From contig NZ_CP067041.1 of NCBI RefSeq assembly GCF_016599855.1, forward strand, positions 1-64,000: 64,000 nucleotides of DNA, given 5' to 3'. A program made the translations under genes and the position numbers. Position 1 is the first letter of the stretch. Each line of letters opens with the position of its first letter. This DNA comes from Bradyrhizobium diazoefficiens (GTDB lineage Bacteria; Pseudomonadota; Alphaproteobacteria; Rhizobiales; Xanthobacteraceae). Shown piece by piece: positions 32,298 through 41,254 of this stretch. Below the pieces are notes generated by a model that was not told the origin of the DNA, did no database searches, and was given only the letters and a program-made list of their open reading frames with translations.

Positions 32298-32987
32298 ATG
32301 CTGATCCTGGCCATCGATACCGCACTGGAAGCGTGCGCGGCTGCCGTGCTCGACACCGATGCCGGCGAACTCCTCGCGCGGGAGCAGTTCCTCATGAAGC
32401 GCGGCCACGCCGAGGCGCTGATGCCGATGATCGCGCGCGTGATGCAGTCCGCCAATCTCGCCTTCACCTCGCTCGATCGCATCGGCGTCACGGTCGGTCC
32501 CGGAAGCTTCACCGGCCTGCGTGTCGGCATTTCGGCGGCCCGCGGCCTTGCGCTCGCGGCGAAGCGACCGGCCGTCGGCCTGACCACCTTGTCGGCCTAC
32601 GCGGCCGCCATCGTCGGCCAGAGCGGAACGGCGCCGGTGATCTCGGCGATCGATGCCCGGCACGATCACGTCTATTTCCAGATTGTCGCCGGCGACGGCA
32701 GCCAACTGGTGCAGCCGGGCATCGCCCCGATCACCGAGGCGATCGCAGCCTCGCAATTCGGCGCGCCGCACCTGGTCGGCAACGCCGCAAATATCCTCGC
32801 CGAGCGCTGGCCGAAGGATGGTCCGCAACCCGTTGCGGTTGACGCGCAGCCCGCGCCCGATATCGGCTGGGTGGCCTGGCTCGGCGCCGCGGCCAATCCC
32901 GACACCAATCCGGCGCGGCCGTTCTATCTGAAGGCGCCCGATGCGAAGCCGGCCGCACCGCCGCTCGCACAAGCCACAAGCTCATGA
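32298..32987 (+). CDS. tsaB: tRNA t6A biosynthesis protein TsaB
   Basis: Partner of TsaD in making the N6-threonylcarbamoyl-A37 modification of ANN-decoding tRNAs. The 229-residue protein begins MLILAIDTALEACAAAVLDT and has the conserved KRGHAEALMPMIARVM and IGVTVGPGSFTGLRVGISAA (near 64-83) segments that define the ASKHA-fold subunit. It lacks the metal-binding His motif of TsaD, as expected. Its TGA overlaps the rimI ATG (ATGA at 32984), indicating translational coupling. Confidence 0.94.
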   Translation: MLILAIDTALEACAAAVLDTDAGELLAREQFLMKRGHAEALMPMIARVMQSANLAFTSLDRIGVTVGPGSFTGLRVGISAARGLALAAKRPAVGLTTLSAYAAAIVGQSGTAPVISAIDARHDHVYFQIVAGDGSQLVQPGIAPITEAIAASQFGAPHLVGNAANILAERWPKDGPQPVAVDAQPAPDIGWVAWLGAAANPDTNPARPFYLKAPDAKPAAPPLAQATSS

Positions 32988-33469
32988 TGGGATGGATTTC
33001 GGAATGGTGGCGCGGCGGCACCGCGGCCGTCGAGCCGGCATCCGCGCGCGACGCGGCGCGGCTGGCGCAGCTTCACGCCGCCTCCTTTGCGCAAGGTTGG
33101 GGCGAAAACGAATTCGAGACCATGCTCAGCGAGCGCAACACGCTCATCCACCGCTTGCGCTTGGGACGCAAGATCATCGGCTTTGCGGTGTCGCGGATCG
33201 GTGCGGATGAAGCGGAAATCCTCTCGGTCGCGGTCGATCCGTCGCATCGCGGCCGCGGCCTCTCCCGCACGCTGCTGATGACCCATCTCGGTCACCTCGC
33301 AGGGCGCGGCGTGCGCACGATATTTCTGGAGGTCGAGGAGAACAACCAGCCGGCGCGACGGCTCTATGAGGGAGGCGGATTCGTGGTGGTCGGGCGGCGC
33401 GAACGCTACTATAAGCAGGCCAACGGGGAACAATTGAACGCCCTTCTGATGCGACGCGACTTGTCGTAA
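32984..33469 (+). CDS. rimI: Ribosomal protein S18-alanine N-acetyltransferase (RimI-like)
   Basis: A 161-residue GNAT protein. The acetyl-CoA site is SVAVDPSHRGRGLSRTLLMT (Q/R-x-x-G-x-G/A pattern), with the C-terminal catalytic region EVEENNQPARRLYEGGGFVV and RRERYYKQANG. RimI acetylates the N-terminus of S18. Its position directly behind tsaB is the usual arrangement, which supports the rimI call over a generic acetyltransferase. Confidence 0.9.
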   Translation: MMGWISEWWRGGTAAVEPASARDAARLAQLHAASFAQGWGENEFETMLSERNTLIHRLRLGRKIIGFAVSRIGADEAEILSVAVDPSHRGRGLSRTLLMTHLGHLAGRGVRTIFLEVEENNQPARRLYEGGGFVVVGRRERYYKQANGEQLNALLMRRDLS

Positions 33470-33474
33470 CATCG

Positions 33475-33963
33475 ATGGCAGAAAACGCCCCGTCAGGCGG
33501 ACACAAGATGACTGGACTTAAACCTTCCTCCGCATCCAAGGCGACCGGTATCGAGGCGCGCTGTGCCGCAACAGGCATGCGCATGACCGAGCAGCGCCGC
33601 GTCATCGCCCGTGTGCTTGCGGAAGCCGTCGATCATCCGGATGTCGAGGAATTGTACCGGCGCTGTGTCGCGGTCGACGACAAGATCTCGATCTCGACCG
33701 TCTATCGCACCGTCAAGCTGTTCGAGGATGCCGGCATCATCGAACGCCACGATTTCCGCGAGGGCCGCGCGCGCTATGAGACCATGCGCGACAGCCATCA
33801 CGACCACCTCATCAACCTGCGCGACGGCAAGGTGATCGAGTTCACCTCCGAGGAGATCGAGAAGCTCCAGGCCGAGATCGCCCGCAAGCTCGGCTACAAG
33901 CTGGTCGATCACCGGCTCGAGCTTTATTGCGTCCCGCTCGACGACGACAAGCCGACCTCCTAG
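33475..33963 (+). CDS. fur: Fur-family regulator (Fur/Mur)
   Basis: A 162-residue metal-responsive repressor. It has the winged helix (RMTEQRRVIARVLAEAVDHP, then ISISTVYRTVKLFEDAGIIE), and the metal/dimer region MRDSHHDHLINLRDGKVIEF. There are no paired C-x-x-C motifs of the Zn type. In Bradyrhizobium japonicum, the Fur beside tsaB/rimI has been shown to respond to manganese and to repress mntH and irr, hence the name Mur; this gene is probably the same. An alternative ATG at 33508 is possible. It starts 5 bases after rimI ends. The irr gene, a likely target, is in this window at 62180. Confidence 0.9.
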   Translation: MAENAPSGGHKMTGLKPSSASKATGIEARCAATGMRMTEQRRVIARVLAEAVDHPDVEELYRRCVAVDDKISISTVYRTVKLFEDAGIIERHDFREGRARYETMRDSHHDHLINLRDGKVIEFTSEEIEKLQAEIARKLGYKLVDHRLELYCVPLDDDKPTS

Positions 33964-33967
33964 TTTC

Positions 33968-34648
33968 GTGTCGGTCGATCTGATCATTTTCGATTGCGAC
34001 GGCGTGCTCGTGGACAGCGAGGTGATCTCCTGTCGCGCGCATGCGGATGTGCTGACGCGGCACGGCTATCCGATAACGTCGGAGCAGGTGTTCGAGCGCT
34101 TCCTCGGGCGGTCGACAAAACAGGCCAATAGCGAGATCGAGACCGAACTCGGCCGCGCGCTGCCCGAGGCCTATCACGGCGATCTCCAGGACGAGCTGTT
34201 CCGCGCATTCGAAGCCGACCTCGAGGCTATCGGCGGCATCCACGAGGTGCTCGACGTCGTGACGCAACGTGTCTGCGTTGCCTCGAGCGGCTCGCATCAG
34301 CGCATGCGGGCGAGCTTAGGGCGCACCGGGCTCTACGAGCGCCTCGCGCCGAATATCTTCTCGTCATCGCAGGTGAAGAACGGCAAGCCGGCGCCGGACC
34401 TGTTCCTGTTCGCAGCGAAGGAAATGGGCGTGGCGCCGGAATGCTGCGTCGTGGTCGAGGACAGTCTTGCCGGCATCGCGGGGGCGCGGGCGGCCCGGAT
34501 GAAAGTGTTCGGCTTTTGCGGTGGCAGCCATTGCCGGGCCGGCCATGCCGAAACCCTGCGCCAGGCCGGTGCCGACCTGATCTTCGCCGACATGCATCAA
34601 TTACCGGAGCTGGTTCGGCGGGTCGCGGCGGACGCCCTGGCGGAGTAG
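33968..34648 (+). CDS. HAD-superfamily hydrolase (phosphoglycolate phosphatase-like)
   Basis: A 226-residue subclass IA HAD phosphatase. Motif I is IIFDCDGVLVDSEVISCRA at the N-terminus (nucleophile Asp and second Asp), motif II VCVASSGSHQRMRASLGRTG near 100, motif III lysine in SSSQVKNGKPAPDLF and motif IV CCVVVEDSLAGIAGA near 158. It starts at a GTG four bases after the fur stop, so it is probably in the same transcript. Substrate is not identifiable. In other Rhizobiales I recall plsC in this position, so the gene content here seems to differ. Confidence 0.88.
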   Translation: MSVDLIIFDCDGVLVDSEVISCRAHADVLTRHGYPITSEQVFERFLGRSTKQANSEIETELGRALPEAYHGDLQDELFRAFEADLEAIGGIHEVLDVVTQRVCVASSGSHQRMRASLGRTGLYERLAPNIFSSSQVKNGKPAPDLFLFAAKEMGVAPECCVVVEDSLAGIAGARAARMKVFGFCGGSHCRAGHAETLRQAGADLIFADMHQLPELVRRVAADALAE

Positions 34649-34654
34649 TCTTTG

Positions 34655-34774
34655 GCTGTCATTCCGGGGCAATGCGCAGCATCGAACTATGGTGCGCGCT
34701 TGCGCACCTGAGAATCTCGGGCCAAAACCTCTGGATTCCGGGTTCGCGCTGGCGCGCGCCCCGGAATGACAGCC
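34655..34774. repeat. GCTGTCATTCCGGGGC repeat (family D), copy 1
   Basis: Begins GGCTGTCATTCCGGGGC and ends GCCCCGGAATGACAGCC, a long inverted pair. Inside is AATGCGCAGCATCGAACTAT and then the nested hairpin GTGCGCGCTTGCGCAC at 34692-34707. Family copies are at 43205-43307 and 62723-62806. It lies between the HAD gene and miaB. Confidence 0.88.
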
Positions 34775-34804
34775 GAAAATAGTCCCAATCGCTGGATTTT
34801 CGAC

Positions 34805-34825
34805 CCCTCAGGCTATATCTGAGGG
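34805..34825 (+). promoter_or_regulatory. Inverted repeat around CTATAT upstream of miaB
   Basis: CCCTCAG and CTGAGGG, separated by GCTATAT, end 27 bases before the miaB ATG. CTATAT resembles an alphaproteobacterial -10 element, but no good -35 is seen at 17 bases. It could be an operator over a promoter or a 5' stem-loop in the leader. Confidence 0.4.
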
Positions 34826-34852
34826 CGGTCCTCCACCTCAATTTCGGGTTCC

Positions 34853-36250
34853 ATGACGCCGCCGCGCAAGCTGCACATCAAATCATATGGCTGCCAGATG
34901 AACGTCTACGATGCCCAGCGCATGGTGGACACGCTGGCTCCGGAAGGATTCGTGGAGACGGCGAGTGCGGAGGAGGCCGACCTCGTCATCCTCAACACCT
35001 GCCACATCCGCGAAAAGGCCTCTGAAAAGGTCTATTCCGAGCTCGGCCGCCTGCGCGTCGCCAAGGACGAGGCCGCACGCGAGGGCCGCGCCATGCAGAT
35101 CGCGGTGGCAGGCTGCGTCGCGCAGGCAGAAGGCGAAGAGATCGTGCGCCGCGCGCCCACGGTCGACGTCGTGGTCGGCCCGCAGAGCTATCATCACCTG
35201 CCGGAGTTGTTGAAACGTGCCGGCAACGAAGGCCGCGCGATCGAGACCGAGTTTCCCGCCGCGGACAAGTTCGGCTTCCTGGCCCAGCCGAAGCCCGATG
35301 CGATCCGCGCGCGCGGCATTTCCGCTTTCGTCACGGTGCAGGAAGGCTGCGACAAGTTCTGCACCTTCTGCGTCGTGCCGTACACGCGGGGCTCGGAAGT
35401 CTCCCGCCCCGTGGCCAAGATCGTCGACGACGTGAAGCGGCTGGCCGACAACGGCGTGCGCGAGCTCACGCTGATCGGGCAGAACGTCAACGCCTATCAC
35501 GGCGAGGGACCGGACGGGAAAAGCTGGCCGCTCGGCAGGCTGCTCGAGCATCTGGCGAAAATTCCCGGCATCGCGCGGCTGCGCTATTCGACCAGCCATC
35601 CCCTCGACGTCGATGACAGTTTGATTGCGGCCCATCGCGACCTCGATGCCCTGATGCCGTTCGTGCACCTGCCGGTGCAGTCGGGTTCGGACCGAATCCT
35701 GGCTGCCATGAACCGGAAACATACCGCCGATGATTATCGCGATGTCATCGACCGTTTCCGGTCCGCGCGCCAAGACATTGCTTTTTCATCAGATTTTATC
35801 GTGGGCTTCCCCGGCGAGAGCGAGCAAGATTTTCTCGCCACACTCGCGCTTGTCACGCAAATCGGCTACGCTGCGGCATATTCGTTCAAATACTCCGCCC
35901 GGCCGGGAACGCCGGCCGCGGACATGCAGGAGACGGTGTCCCCCGCCGAGATGGACCAGCGATTGGAGCGGCTCCAGGAACTGATCGACAGCCAGCAATC
36001 GGCCTTCAACAAGGCTGCGATTGGCTCAACGGTCGACGTGCTATTCGAACGCCCGGCGCGCAAGGCCGGCCAGATCGTCGGCCGTACCGCCTTCCTTCAG
36101 CCCGCGCATGTGATGGCCTCGCCCGACATCATCGGACAAATCCTGCCGGTCAGAATCGACAGCCTCGAGCGCTACAGTTTCCTCGGCGAGCTCGCCACGT
36201 CACGCGTAGCGCGCGAGCCCGCTTCATCATCCATCGCCACTGGAGCCTGA
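34853..36250 (+). CDS. miaB: tRNA-2-methylthio-N6-dimethylallyladenosine synthase
   Basis: Radical SAM methylthiotransferase that adds methylthio to i6A37 of tRNAs. The 465-residue protein has the N-terminal cluster cysteines in [33 protein letters not shown] and [12 protein letters not shown], the radical SAM motif [18 protein letters not shown] (C-x3-C-x2-C) near 163, and a C-terminal TRAM domain ([14 protein letters not shown]). ATG at 34853. It is followed within 4 bases by phoH, in the conserved miaB-phoH-ybeY-corC-lnt order. Confidence 0.96.
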   Translation: MTPPRKLHIKSYGCQMNVYDAQRMVDTLAPEGFVETASAEEADLVILNTCHIREKASEKVYSELGRLRVAKDEAAREGRAMQIAVAGCVAQAEGEEIVRRAPTVDVVVGPQSYHHLPELLKRAGNEGRAIETEFPAADKFGFLAQPKPDAIRARGISAFVTVQEGCDKFCTFCVVPYTRGSEVSRPVAKIVDDVKRLADNGVRELTLIGQNVNAYHGEGPDGKSWPLGRLLEHLAKIPGIARLRYSTSHPLDVDDSLIAAHRDLDALMPFVHLPVQSGSDRILAAMNRKHTADDYRDVIDRFRSARQDIAFSSDFIVGFPGESEQDFLATLALVTQIGYAAAYSFKYSARPGTPAADMQETVSPAEMDQRLERLQELIDSQQSAFNKAAIGSTVDVLFERPARKAGQIVGRTAFLQPAHVMASPDIIGQILPVRIDSLERYSFLGELATSRVAREPASSSIATGA

Positions 36251-36254
36251 ACCC

Positions 36255-37313
36255 TTGCCAAAAAGCGCATCGGATTCGTCTTCTATCGCTCCCAGCCGCA
36301 AATTTGACCGCGACATGCAAGTTCCGCCCGAGACCCAGGTCGTCATCGACTTCGACGACAACCGCGCCGCATCGGCGCTGGTGGGGCCCTACGGCCAGAA
36401 TCTGGCGCAGATCGAGCGGCGGCTCGGCGTCGTCGTGGACTCCAAGGGCAACCACATCACCATCGGCGGCACGCGCGACGGCTGCGACGCGGCGCGCCGC
36501 GTGCTGGAGACGCTCTACGCCCACGCGGTGAAGGGACAGGATGTCGACCAGGGCGAGGTCGAAGGCGCGATCCGCGCGGTGATCGCGCAAGGATCCCTGT
36601 TCGAGTTCGACGCCAAATCGGCGAAGTCGGCCTTCGACAGCATCAACTTACGCAAGCGCCCGGTGCGCGCCCGCACCGCCGCGCAGGACTCCTACATCCG
36701 CGCGCTGAAGCGCCATGAGCTCGTGTTCGGCATCGGTCCCGCCGGTACCGGGAAGACCTGGCTCGCGGTCGCGCATGCCGCGCAATTGTTCGAGCGCAAG
36801 GAGGTCGACAAGATCATCCTGTCGCGTCCGGCGGTCGAAGCTGGCGAGCGGCTGGGCTTCCTGCCTGGCGATCTCCGCGAGAAGGTCGATCCTTATCTGC
36901 GTCCGATCTACGATGCGCTCTACGATCTGATGGACGCGCGCATCGTCGAGCGCGCGCTGCAGACCGGCGAGATCGAGATCGCGCCGCTCGCCTTCATGCG
37001 CGGCCGCACGCTGACCAACGCCGCGATCATCCTGGACGAGGCGCAGAACACGACGTCGATGCAGATGAAGATGTTCCTGACCCGCCTCGGCGAGAACAGC
37101 CGCATGATCGTAACAGGCGATCCCTCGCAGATCGATTTGCCGAACGGCCAGACCTCGGGCCTGGCCGAAGCGACCCGTCTGCTTGATGGCGTCGAAGGCA
37201 TTGCGCAAGTTCGTTTCAAGGCCGAGGACGTGATCCGCCACGAGCTCGTGGCCAGAATCGTCGCCGCCTATGAAGGCTCGCCGCAGCGGCCGCCCGCCGG
37301 CAACAAATCCTGA
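36255..37313 (+). CDS. phoH: PhoH-like ATPase (YbeZ)
   Basis: A 352-residue P-loop protein that works with YbeY in RNA and ribosome quality control. The N-terminus has a KH-like region (VGPYGQNLAQIERRLGVVVD), Walker A is GIGPAGTGKTWLAVAHAAQL near 159, and Walker B is AAIILDEAQNTTSMQMKMF near 257, followed by SRMIVTGDPSQIDLPNGQ. The frame start is a TTG at 36255, four bases after miaB; the first ATG is at 36315 and would give 332 residues. Both starts keep the conserved domains. Sits immediately upstream of ybeY. Confidence 0.93.
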   Translation: MPKSASDSSSIAPSRKFDRDMQVPPETQVVIDFDDNRAASALVGPYGQNLAQIERRLGVVVDSKGNHITIGGTRDGCDAARRVLETLYAHAVKGQDVDQGEVEGAIRAVIAQGSLFEFDAKSAKSAFDSINLRKRPVRARTAAQDSYIRALKRHELVFGIGPAGTGKTWLAVAHAAQLFERKEVDKIILSRPAVEAGERLGFLPGDLREKVDPYLRPIYDALYDLMDARIVERALQTGEIEIAPLAFMRGRTLTNAAIILDEAQNTTSMQMKMFLTRLGENSRMIVTGDPSQIDLPNGQTSGLAEATRLLDGVEGIAQVRFKAEDVIRHELVARIVAAYEGSPQRPPAGNKS

Positions 37314-37373
37314 CGAGACAACAGCGGGACCATCCGGGCGCGAACACGGCGCCTTATCGTTCCGAACAGAGCC

Positions 37374-37883
37374 ATGCCGCATTCAAACCTTCCCATGACT
37401 GAGGTCCTCGTCGTCGCCGACTGCTGGCAGAGCGAGCCTGACGCTGAAGCCGTGATCCAGCGCGCCGTGGCGGCCGCCGCCCAATGTGTCGATGAAGATG
37501 TCGCGGAGGCCGAAGTGGCGGTGATGCTGACCGATGATGCCGGCATCCGCACCCTCAACAGCAACTGGCGCGGCTTCGACAAGCCGACCAACGTGCTGTC
37601 GTTTCCCGCGCTGCAGCCGGAAGGCGAATGGAAACCGGGCGATGCACCGCGCATGCTTGGCGACATCGCAATCGCCTATGAGACCATGCGGCGCGAAGCG
37701 GACGAGGAACACAAGCCGTTCGATCATCATTTGAGTCATCTCGCGGTGCATGGTTTCCTGCACCTGATCGGCTACGATCACGAGAACGACGACGACGCGG
37801 AAGAGATGGAAGCGCTCGAAACCGAGATCCTGGCTCACCTCGGCATCCCCGATCCTTATGCAGACCGCGCGGGGACGCACTGA
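37374..37883 (+). CDS. ybeY: rRNA maturation endoribonuclease YbeY
   Basis: Metal-dependent endonuclease for 16S rRNA 3' end maturation and ribosome quality control. The 169-residue product has the zinc site HLAVHGFLHLIGYDHEND (H-x3-H-x5-H) near 122-138 and the conserved LNSNWRGFDKPTNVLSFP block. Start ATG at 37374 is the longest; an in-frame ATG at 37395 (MTEVLVVADCWQ) is also possible. It sits between phoH and corC, with 1 base between its stop and the corC ATG. Confidence 0.94.
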   Translation: MPHSNLPMTEVLVVADCWQSEPDAEAVIQRAVAAAAQCVDEDVAEAEVAVMLTDDAGIRTLNSNWRGFDKPTNVLSFPALQPEGEWKPGDAPRMLGDIAIAYETMRREADEEHKPFDHHLSHLAVHGFLHLIGYDHENDDDAEEMEALETEILAHLGIPDPYADRAGTH

Positions 37884-37884
37884 G

Positions 37885-39003
37885 ATGCCGGATTCAGAGC
37901 CTATTCACGACAATCCGCGCAGTACGGCCAATCTGCCGGCCGTGGTGACGCCGGGCGAGGTCATGCGTCCGGCGGCGGACGGTTGGTTGCTGCGCGCCAT
38001 CCGCACGCTGTTCGGCTGGAAAGCCGGATCGGTGCGCGACGATCTCAAGGTCGTGCTCGATGCGACGACGCCTGATGACACCGGCTTCTCCGCGGTCGAG
38101 CGCACCATGCTGCGGAACATCCTCAGCCTGCACGAGCGCCGCATCGCCGACGTCATGGTGCATCGCGCCGACATCGTCGCGGTCAAGCGCGACATCCCCC
38201 TCGGCGAGTTGATGGACCGTTTCGAGAGCGCAGGGCATTCGCGCCTCGTGGTCTACAACGAGACGCTCGACGATCCCGTCGGCATCGTCCACATCCGCGA
38301 CCTGCTCGCCTTCATGACCGCGCGCGCGCGCGTGTCCGAGGCCACCAAGACCAAGCGCAAGAAGCCGCTGCCGGCCGGGCTTGACCTGCGCACCGTCGAC
38401 CTCGCGATGCCGCTCGGGGATGCGCGGATCATCCGCAAGCTGCTTTATGTGCCGCCGTCGATGCGGGCGATCGACCTGCTCGCACAGATGCAGGCCACCC
38501 GCATTCACCTGGCGCTGGTGGTCGACGAATATGGCGGCAGCGACGGGCTGGTTTCGCTCGAGGACATCGTCGAGCAGATCGTCGGCGAGATCGACGACGA
38601 GCATGACAGCGACGAGCCGCCATCGATCGTGCGCCTGCCCGACAACGCCTTCATCGCCGATGCCCGCGCCAGCCTCGACGACGTCCGCACGGTGATCGGC
38701 GAGGACTTCGTCACCGGCGAGGCGGGCGAGGAGGTGGAGACGCTGGGCGGCTATCTCGTCAGCTTCGTCGGGCGCCTGCCGGTGCGCGGCGAGGTGATCT
38801 CGGGCCCCGGCACTTACGAGGTCGAGGTGCTCGATGCCGATCCGCGCCGCGTCAAGCGGCTACGCATCTCGACGCGGAAGGAACGCCCGGCACCGCGCAC
38901 CCAGCGGGAGAGCCGCCGCCGCGACACCACACCCGAGAGCGGCCAGCCGCCGGCCAGCGACACCCCGACCCCGCCATCGGCCGACGGGACCGGCTCGCAG
39001 TGA
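37885..39003 (+). CDS. corC: CBS-domain protein of the CorC/HlyC family
   Basis: A 372-residue cytoplasmic protein with a CBS pair (MVHRADIVAVKRDIPLGELM, then DDPVGIVHIRDLLAFMTARA, and VPPSMRAIDLLAQMQATRIH, LALVVDEYGGSDGLVSLEDI) and a CorC_HlyC C-terminal domain (DARASLDDVRTVIGEDFVTG). It has no DUF21 membrane part, matching CorC rather than full-length hemolysins. The C-terminal 45 residues are rich in Arg, Pro and Thr and probably disordered. Role in Mg2+/Co2+ efflux is by family. Its TGA overlaps the lnt GTG (GTGA). Confidence 0.92.
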   Translation: MPDSEPIHDNPRSTANLPAVVTPGEVMRPAADGWLLRAIRTLFGWKAGSVRDDLKVVLDATTPDDTGFSAVERTMLRNILSLHERRIADVMVHRADIVAVKRDIPLGELMDRFESAGHSRLVVYNETLDDPVGIVHIRDLLAFMTARARVSEATKTKRKKPLPAGLDLRTVDLAMPLGDARIIRKLLYVPPSMRAIDLLAQMQATRIHLALVVDEYGGSDGLVSLEDIVEQIVGEIDDEHDSDEPPSIVRLPDNAFIADARASLDDVRTVIGEDFVTGEAGEEVETLGGYLVSFVGRLPVRGEVISGPGTYEVEVLDADPRRVKRLRISTRKERPAPRTQRESRRRDTTPESGQPPASDTPTPPSADGTGSQ

Positions 39004-40613
39004 GCGCATTCCAGCGGCTTCGGCAGATTGCGCTTGCCATCATCCTGACCTGGGGATGGAAGCGCGCGCTCCTTGCGATGGCGTGCGGTGCGCTGTCGGT
39101 GCTGGCGCTGGCGCCGTTCAATGCGTGGCCGGTGCTGTTCATCACCTTCCCCGTGCTGGTCTGGCTGATCGACGGCGCCGGCGCCGGGCGATATCGCGGT
39201 GTCCCCGCCGCGGCGCTGACCGGCTACTGGTTCGGGCTCGGCTATTTCGTCCCCGGTCTCTACTGGATCGGCTATGCGTTCTTCGTCGACGCGGATGTGT
39301 TCGCCTGGCTGACGCCATTCGCGGTGCTGGGCTTGCCGGCCTATCTCTCCATCTTCACGGCAATCGGTTTCGCGCTGGCCCGCCTGCTCTGGACCAAGGA
39401 CGCCACCCGGATTCTCGCGCTCGCCGCGAGCCTCACCGTGAGCGAATGGCTCCGCGGCCACGTGCTCACCGGTTTTCCCTGGAACGCCTTCGGCTATGCG
39501 CTGTCGGAGCCATTGGCGCTGGCGCAGACGGCCTCGCTGATCGGCCAGTGGGGCATGACGTTCCTCACGGTCGCGATCTTTGCGGCGCCTGCCGTGCTGA
39601 TCGACCGCACGCGCGGTCGCAGCCTGGCGTGGCGCGTGCCGGCCTCGGCCGTTGCGCTCTTGGTCGTCATGGGAATCTTCGGCGCCATCCGCCTGTCGCT
39701 GCATCCGACAACGCTGGTCGCAGGCGCCAAGCTGCGCCTGATGCAGCCGGACCTACAGCAGGATGCAAAGTTCAACTACTCCGCGAAGGCGGAGGTGATG
39801 AAGAAATACCTCGCGCTGTCGGACCGCGCCTCCGGACCGCAATCGACCGGCGTGCGCGACGTGACCGTCCTGATCTGGCCGGAATCTGCTTTTCCGTTCT
39901 TCCTGACCCGCGAAGCCGATGCGATGGCCGAGATCGCCGAACTCCTGCCCAAGGGCACGGTGCTGATCACCGGATCGGTCCGCGCTCCCGATCTGCCGCC
40001 GGGCAAGCCGATCACGCGGGCCTATAATTCGATCTACGTGATCGATCACGACGGCAGCGTGCTCGCCGTCTACGACAAGCTGCACCTGGTTCCATTCGGC
40101 GAATATCTTCCGTACCAGGACATCATGGAGAAGCTCGGCTTCGAGCAGCTGACCCGGGTCCGCGGCGGCTTCATTCCCGGCACGGTGCGGCACGTGCTGC
40201 CGGTGCCGGGTGCGCCGCCCGCGCTGCCGCTGATCTGCTACGAGGCGATCTTCCCTGGCGAAGTGGGCACACGCGATGAGCGACCGGGCTGGATGGTGAA
40301 CCTCACCAATGACGGCTGGTTCGGCATCTCGACCGGTCCATACCAGCATCTGGAGCAGGCGCGGATGCGCGCCATCGAGCTCGGACTGCCGCTCGTGCGT
40401 TCGGCGAATACCGGCATCTCGGCGGTGATCGATCCAGTGGGACGCACCGTGGCCAGCCTCGGCCTCGGAATTCAAGGTATTTTGGACGCAAACCTGCCCA
40501 CCGCAATCCCGCCCACCATCTATGCCAGAGTCGGCGACATCCCCGCAGCCATGCTCGTCGCACTGGCTGTGCTTTTGGCGGTGCGACGCCGTGTTGCCAA
40601 ACGACACCCCTGA
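39000..40613 (+). CDS. lnt: Apolipoprotein N-acyltransferase
   Basis: Adds the third acyl chain to outer membrane lipoproteins. The 537-residue protein has an N-terminal membrane part with about six segments and a periplasmic nitrilase-like domain. The catalytic triad is visible: Glu in LIWPESAFPFFL, Lys in VYDKLHLVPFGEYLPY and Cys in LICYEAIFPGEVG. The GTG start at 39000 overlaps the corC stop, so translation is coupled. A C-terminal hydrophobic segment (PAAMLVALAVLLAV) ends the protein. Confidence 0.95.
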   Translation: MSAFQRLRQIALAIILTWGWKRALLAMACGALSVLALAPFNAWPVLFITFPVLVWLIDGAGAGRYRGVPAAALTGYWFGLGYFVPGLYWIGYAFFVDADVFAWLTPFAVLGLPAYLSIFTAIGFALARLLWTKDATRILALAASLTVSEWLRGHVLTGFPWNAFGYALSEPLALAQTASLIGQWGMTFLTVAIFAAPAVLIDRTRGRSLAWRVPASAVALLVVMGIFGAIRLSLHPTTLVAGAKLRLMQPDLQQDAKFNYSAKAEVMKKYLALSDRASGPQSTGVRDVTVLIWPESAFPFFLTREADAMAEIAELLPKGTVLITGSVRAPDLPPGKPITRAYNSIYVIDHDGSVLAVYDKLHLVPFGEYLPYQDIMEKLGFEQLTRVRGGFIPGTVRHVLPVPGAPPALPLICYEAIFPGEVGTRDERPGWMVNLTNDGWFGISTGPYQHLEQARMRAIELGLPLVRSANTGISAVIDPVGRTVASLGLGIQGILDANLPTAIPPTIYARVGDIPAAMLVALAVLLAVRRRVAKRHP

Positions 40614-40658
40614 TCACCGTCGGTAGCGATTTGCGGCGAGGCGGCCGGAAACTTTTGA

Positions 40659-40678
40659 CAACCGTAGTCCCACGGTTG
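40659..40678. promoter_or_regulatory. CAACCGT-ACGGTTG inverted repeat upstream of the XRE gene
   Basis: A perfect 7-base inverted repeat with a 6-base spacer (AGTCCC). TTGACA occurs at 40655-40660 overlapping its left arm and again at 40676-40681 overlapping its right arm, so it could be an operator over a promoter. No clear -10 was identified. It is 163 bases before the XRE regulator ATG. Confidence 0.4.
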
Positions 40679-40840
40679 ACAGACTGCACGCGGGCTCCGC
40701 ATTCTGCACCGGCTGCAAAAGACAGCGGTGCATTGCTAAATTTCTCCGCAATGTTTCCCCAATCAACATGAAGTTTGAGGACGCTGTCACCTGAGGCAAT
40801 ACTTTCCTGCGCCGATGGTGGTGTTTGGAGGGCTGAGCAA

Positions 40841-41254
40841 ATGTCGAAAGCGCCCAACCCTGTTGACAAATATGTCGGCAGTCGCGTGCGTATGCGCCGC
40901 ATCATGTTGGGCATGAGCCAGGAAAGGCTCGGTGAAGCTTTGGGCCTGACGTTCCAGCAGATTCAGAAATACGAGAAGGGCACGAACCGGGTCGGCGCGA
41001 GCCGCATCCAGCAGATTGCCGAGGTTCTCCAGGTGCCGGTGTCGTTCCTGTTCGAGGGCGGACCGAGCGGCGTGGCCGGCCCCAATGGCTTCGCCGAAGG
41101 CGCATCGCCCTCCTATGTCTCCGACTTCCTCGCGACCTCCGAAGGGCTCGCGCTGACCAAGGCATTCACCCGAATCACCGATTCGAAGCTGCGCCGTTCG
41201 ATCGTCGATCTCGTCGAGCAGATCGCGGCCCGCGAAGGCCCGGACAAGCGCTGA
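40841..41254 (+). CDS. XRE-family helix-turn-helix regulator
   Basis: A 137-residue Cro/CI-type DNA-binding protein. The HTH lies at about 13-67 (VRMRRIMLGMSQERLGEALG, then LTFQQIQKYEKGTNRVGASR), followed by QIAEVLQVPVSFLFEGG. The C-terminal half (SEGLALTKAFTRITDSKLRR) is conserved in the short Rhizobiales regulators found beside lnt. I chose the ATG at 40841, with GGAGG about 10 bases before it, not the frame start at 40775. Its target is unknown; autoregulation through the 40659-40678 repeat is possible. Confidence 0.9.
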   Translation: MSKAPNPVDKYVGSRVRMRRIMLGMSQERLGEALGLTFQQIQKYEKGTNRVGASRIQQIAEVLQVPVSFLFEGGPSGVAGPNGFAEGASPSYVSDFLATSEGLALTKAFTRITDSKLRRSIVDLVEQIAAREGPDKR

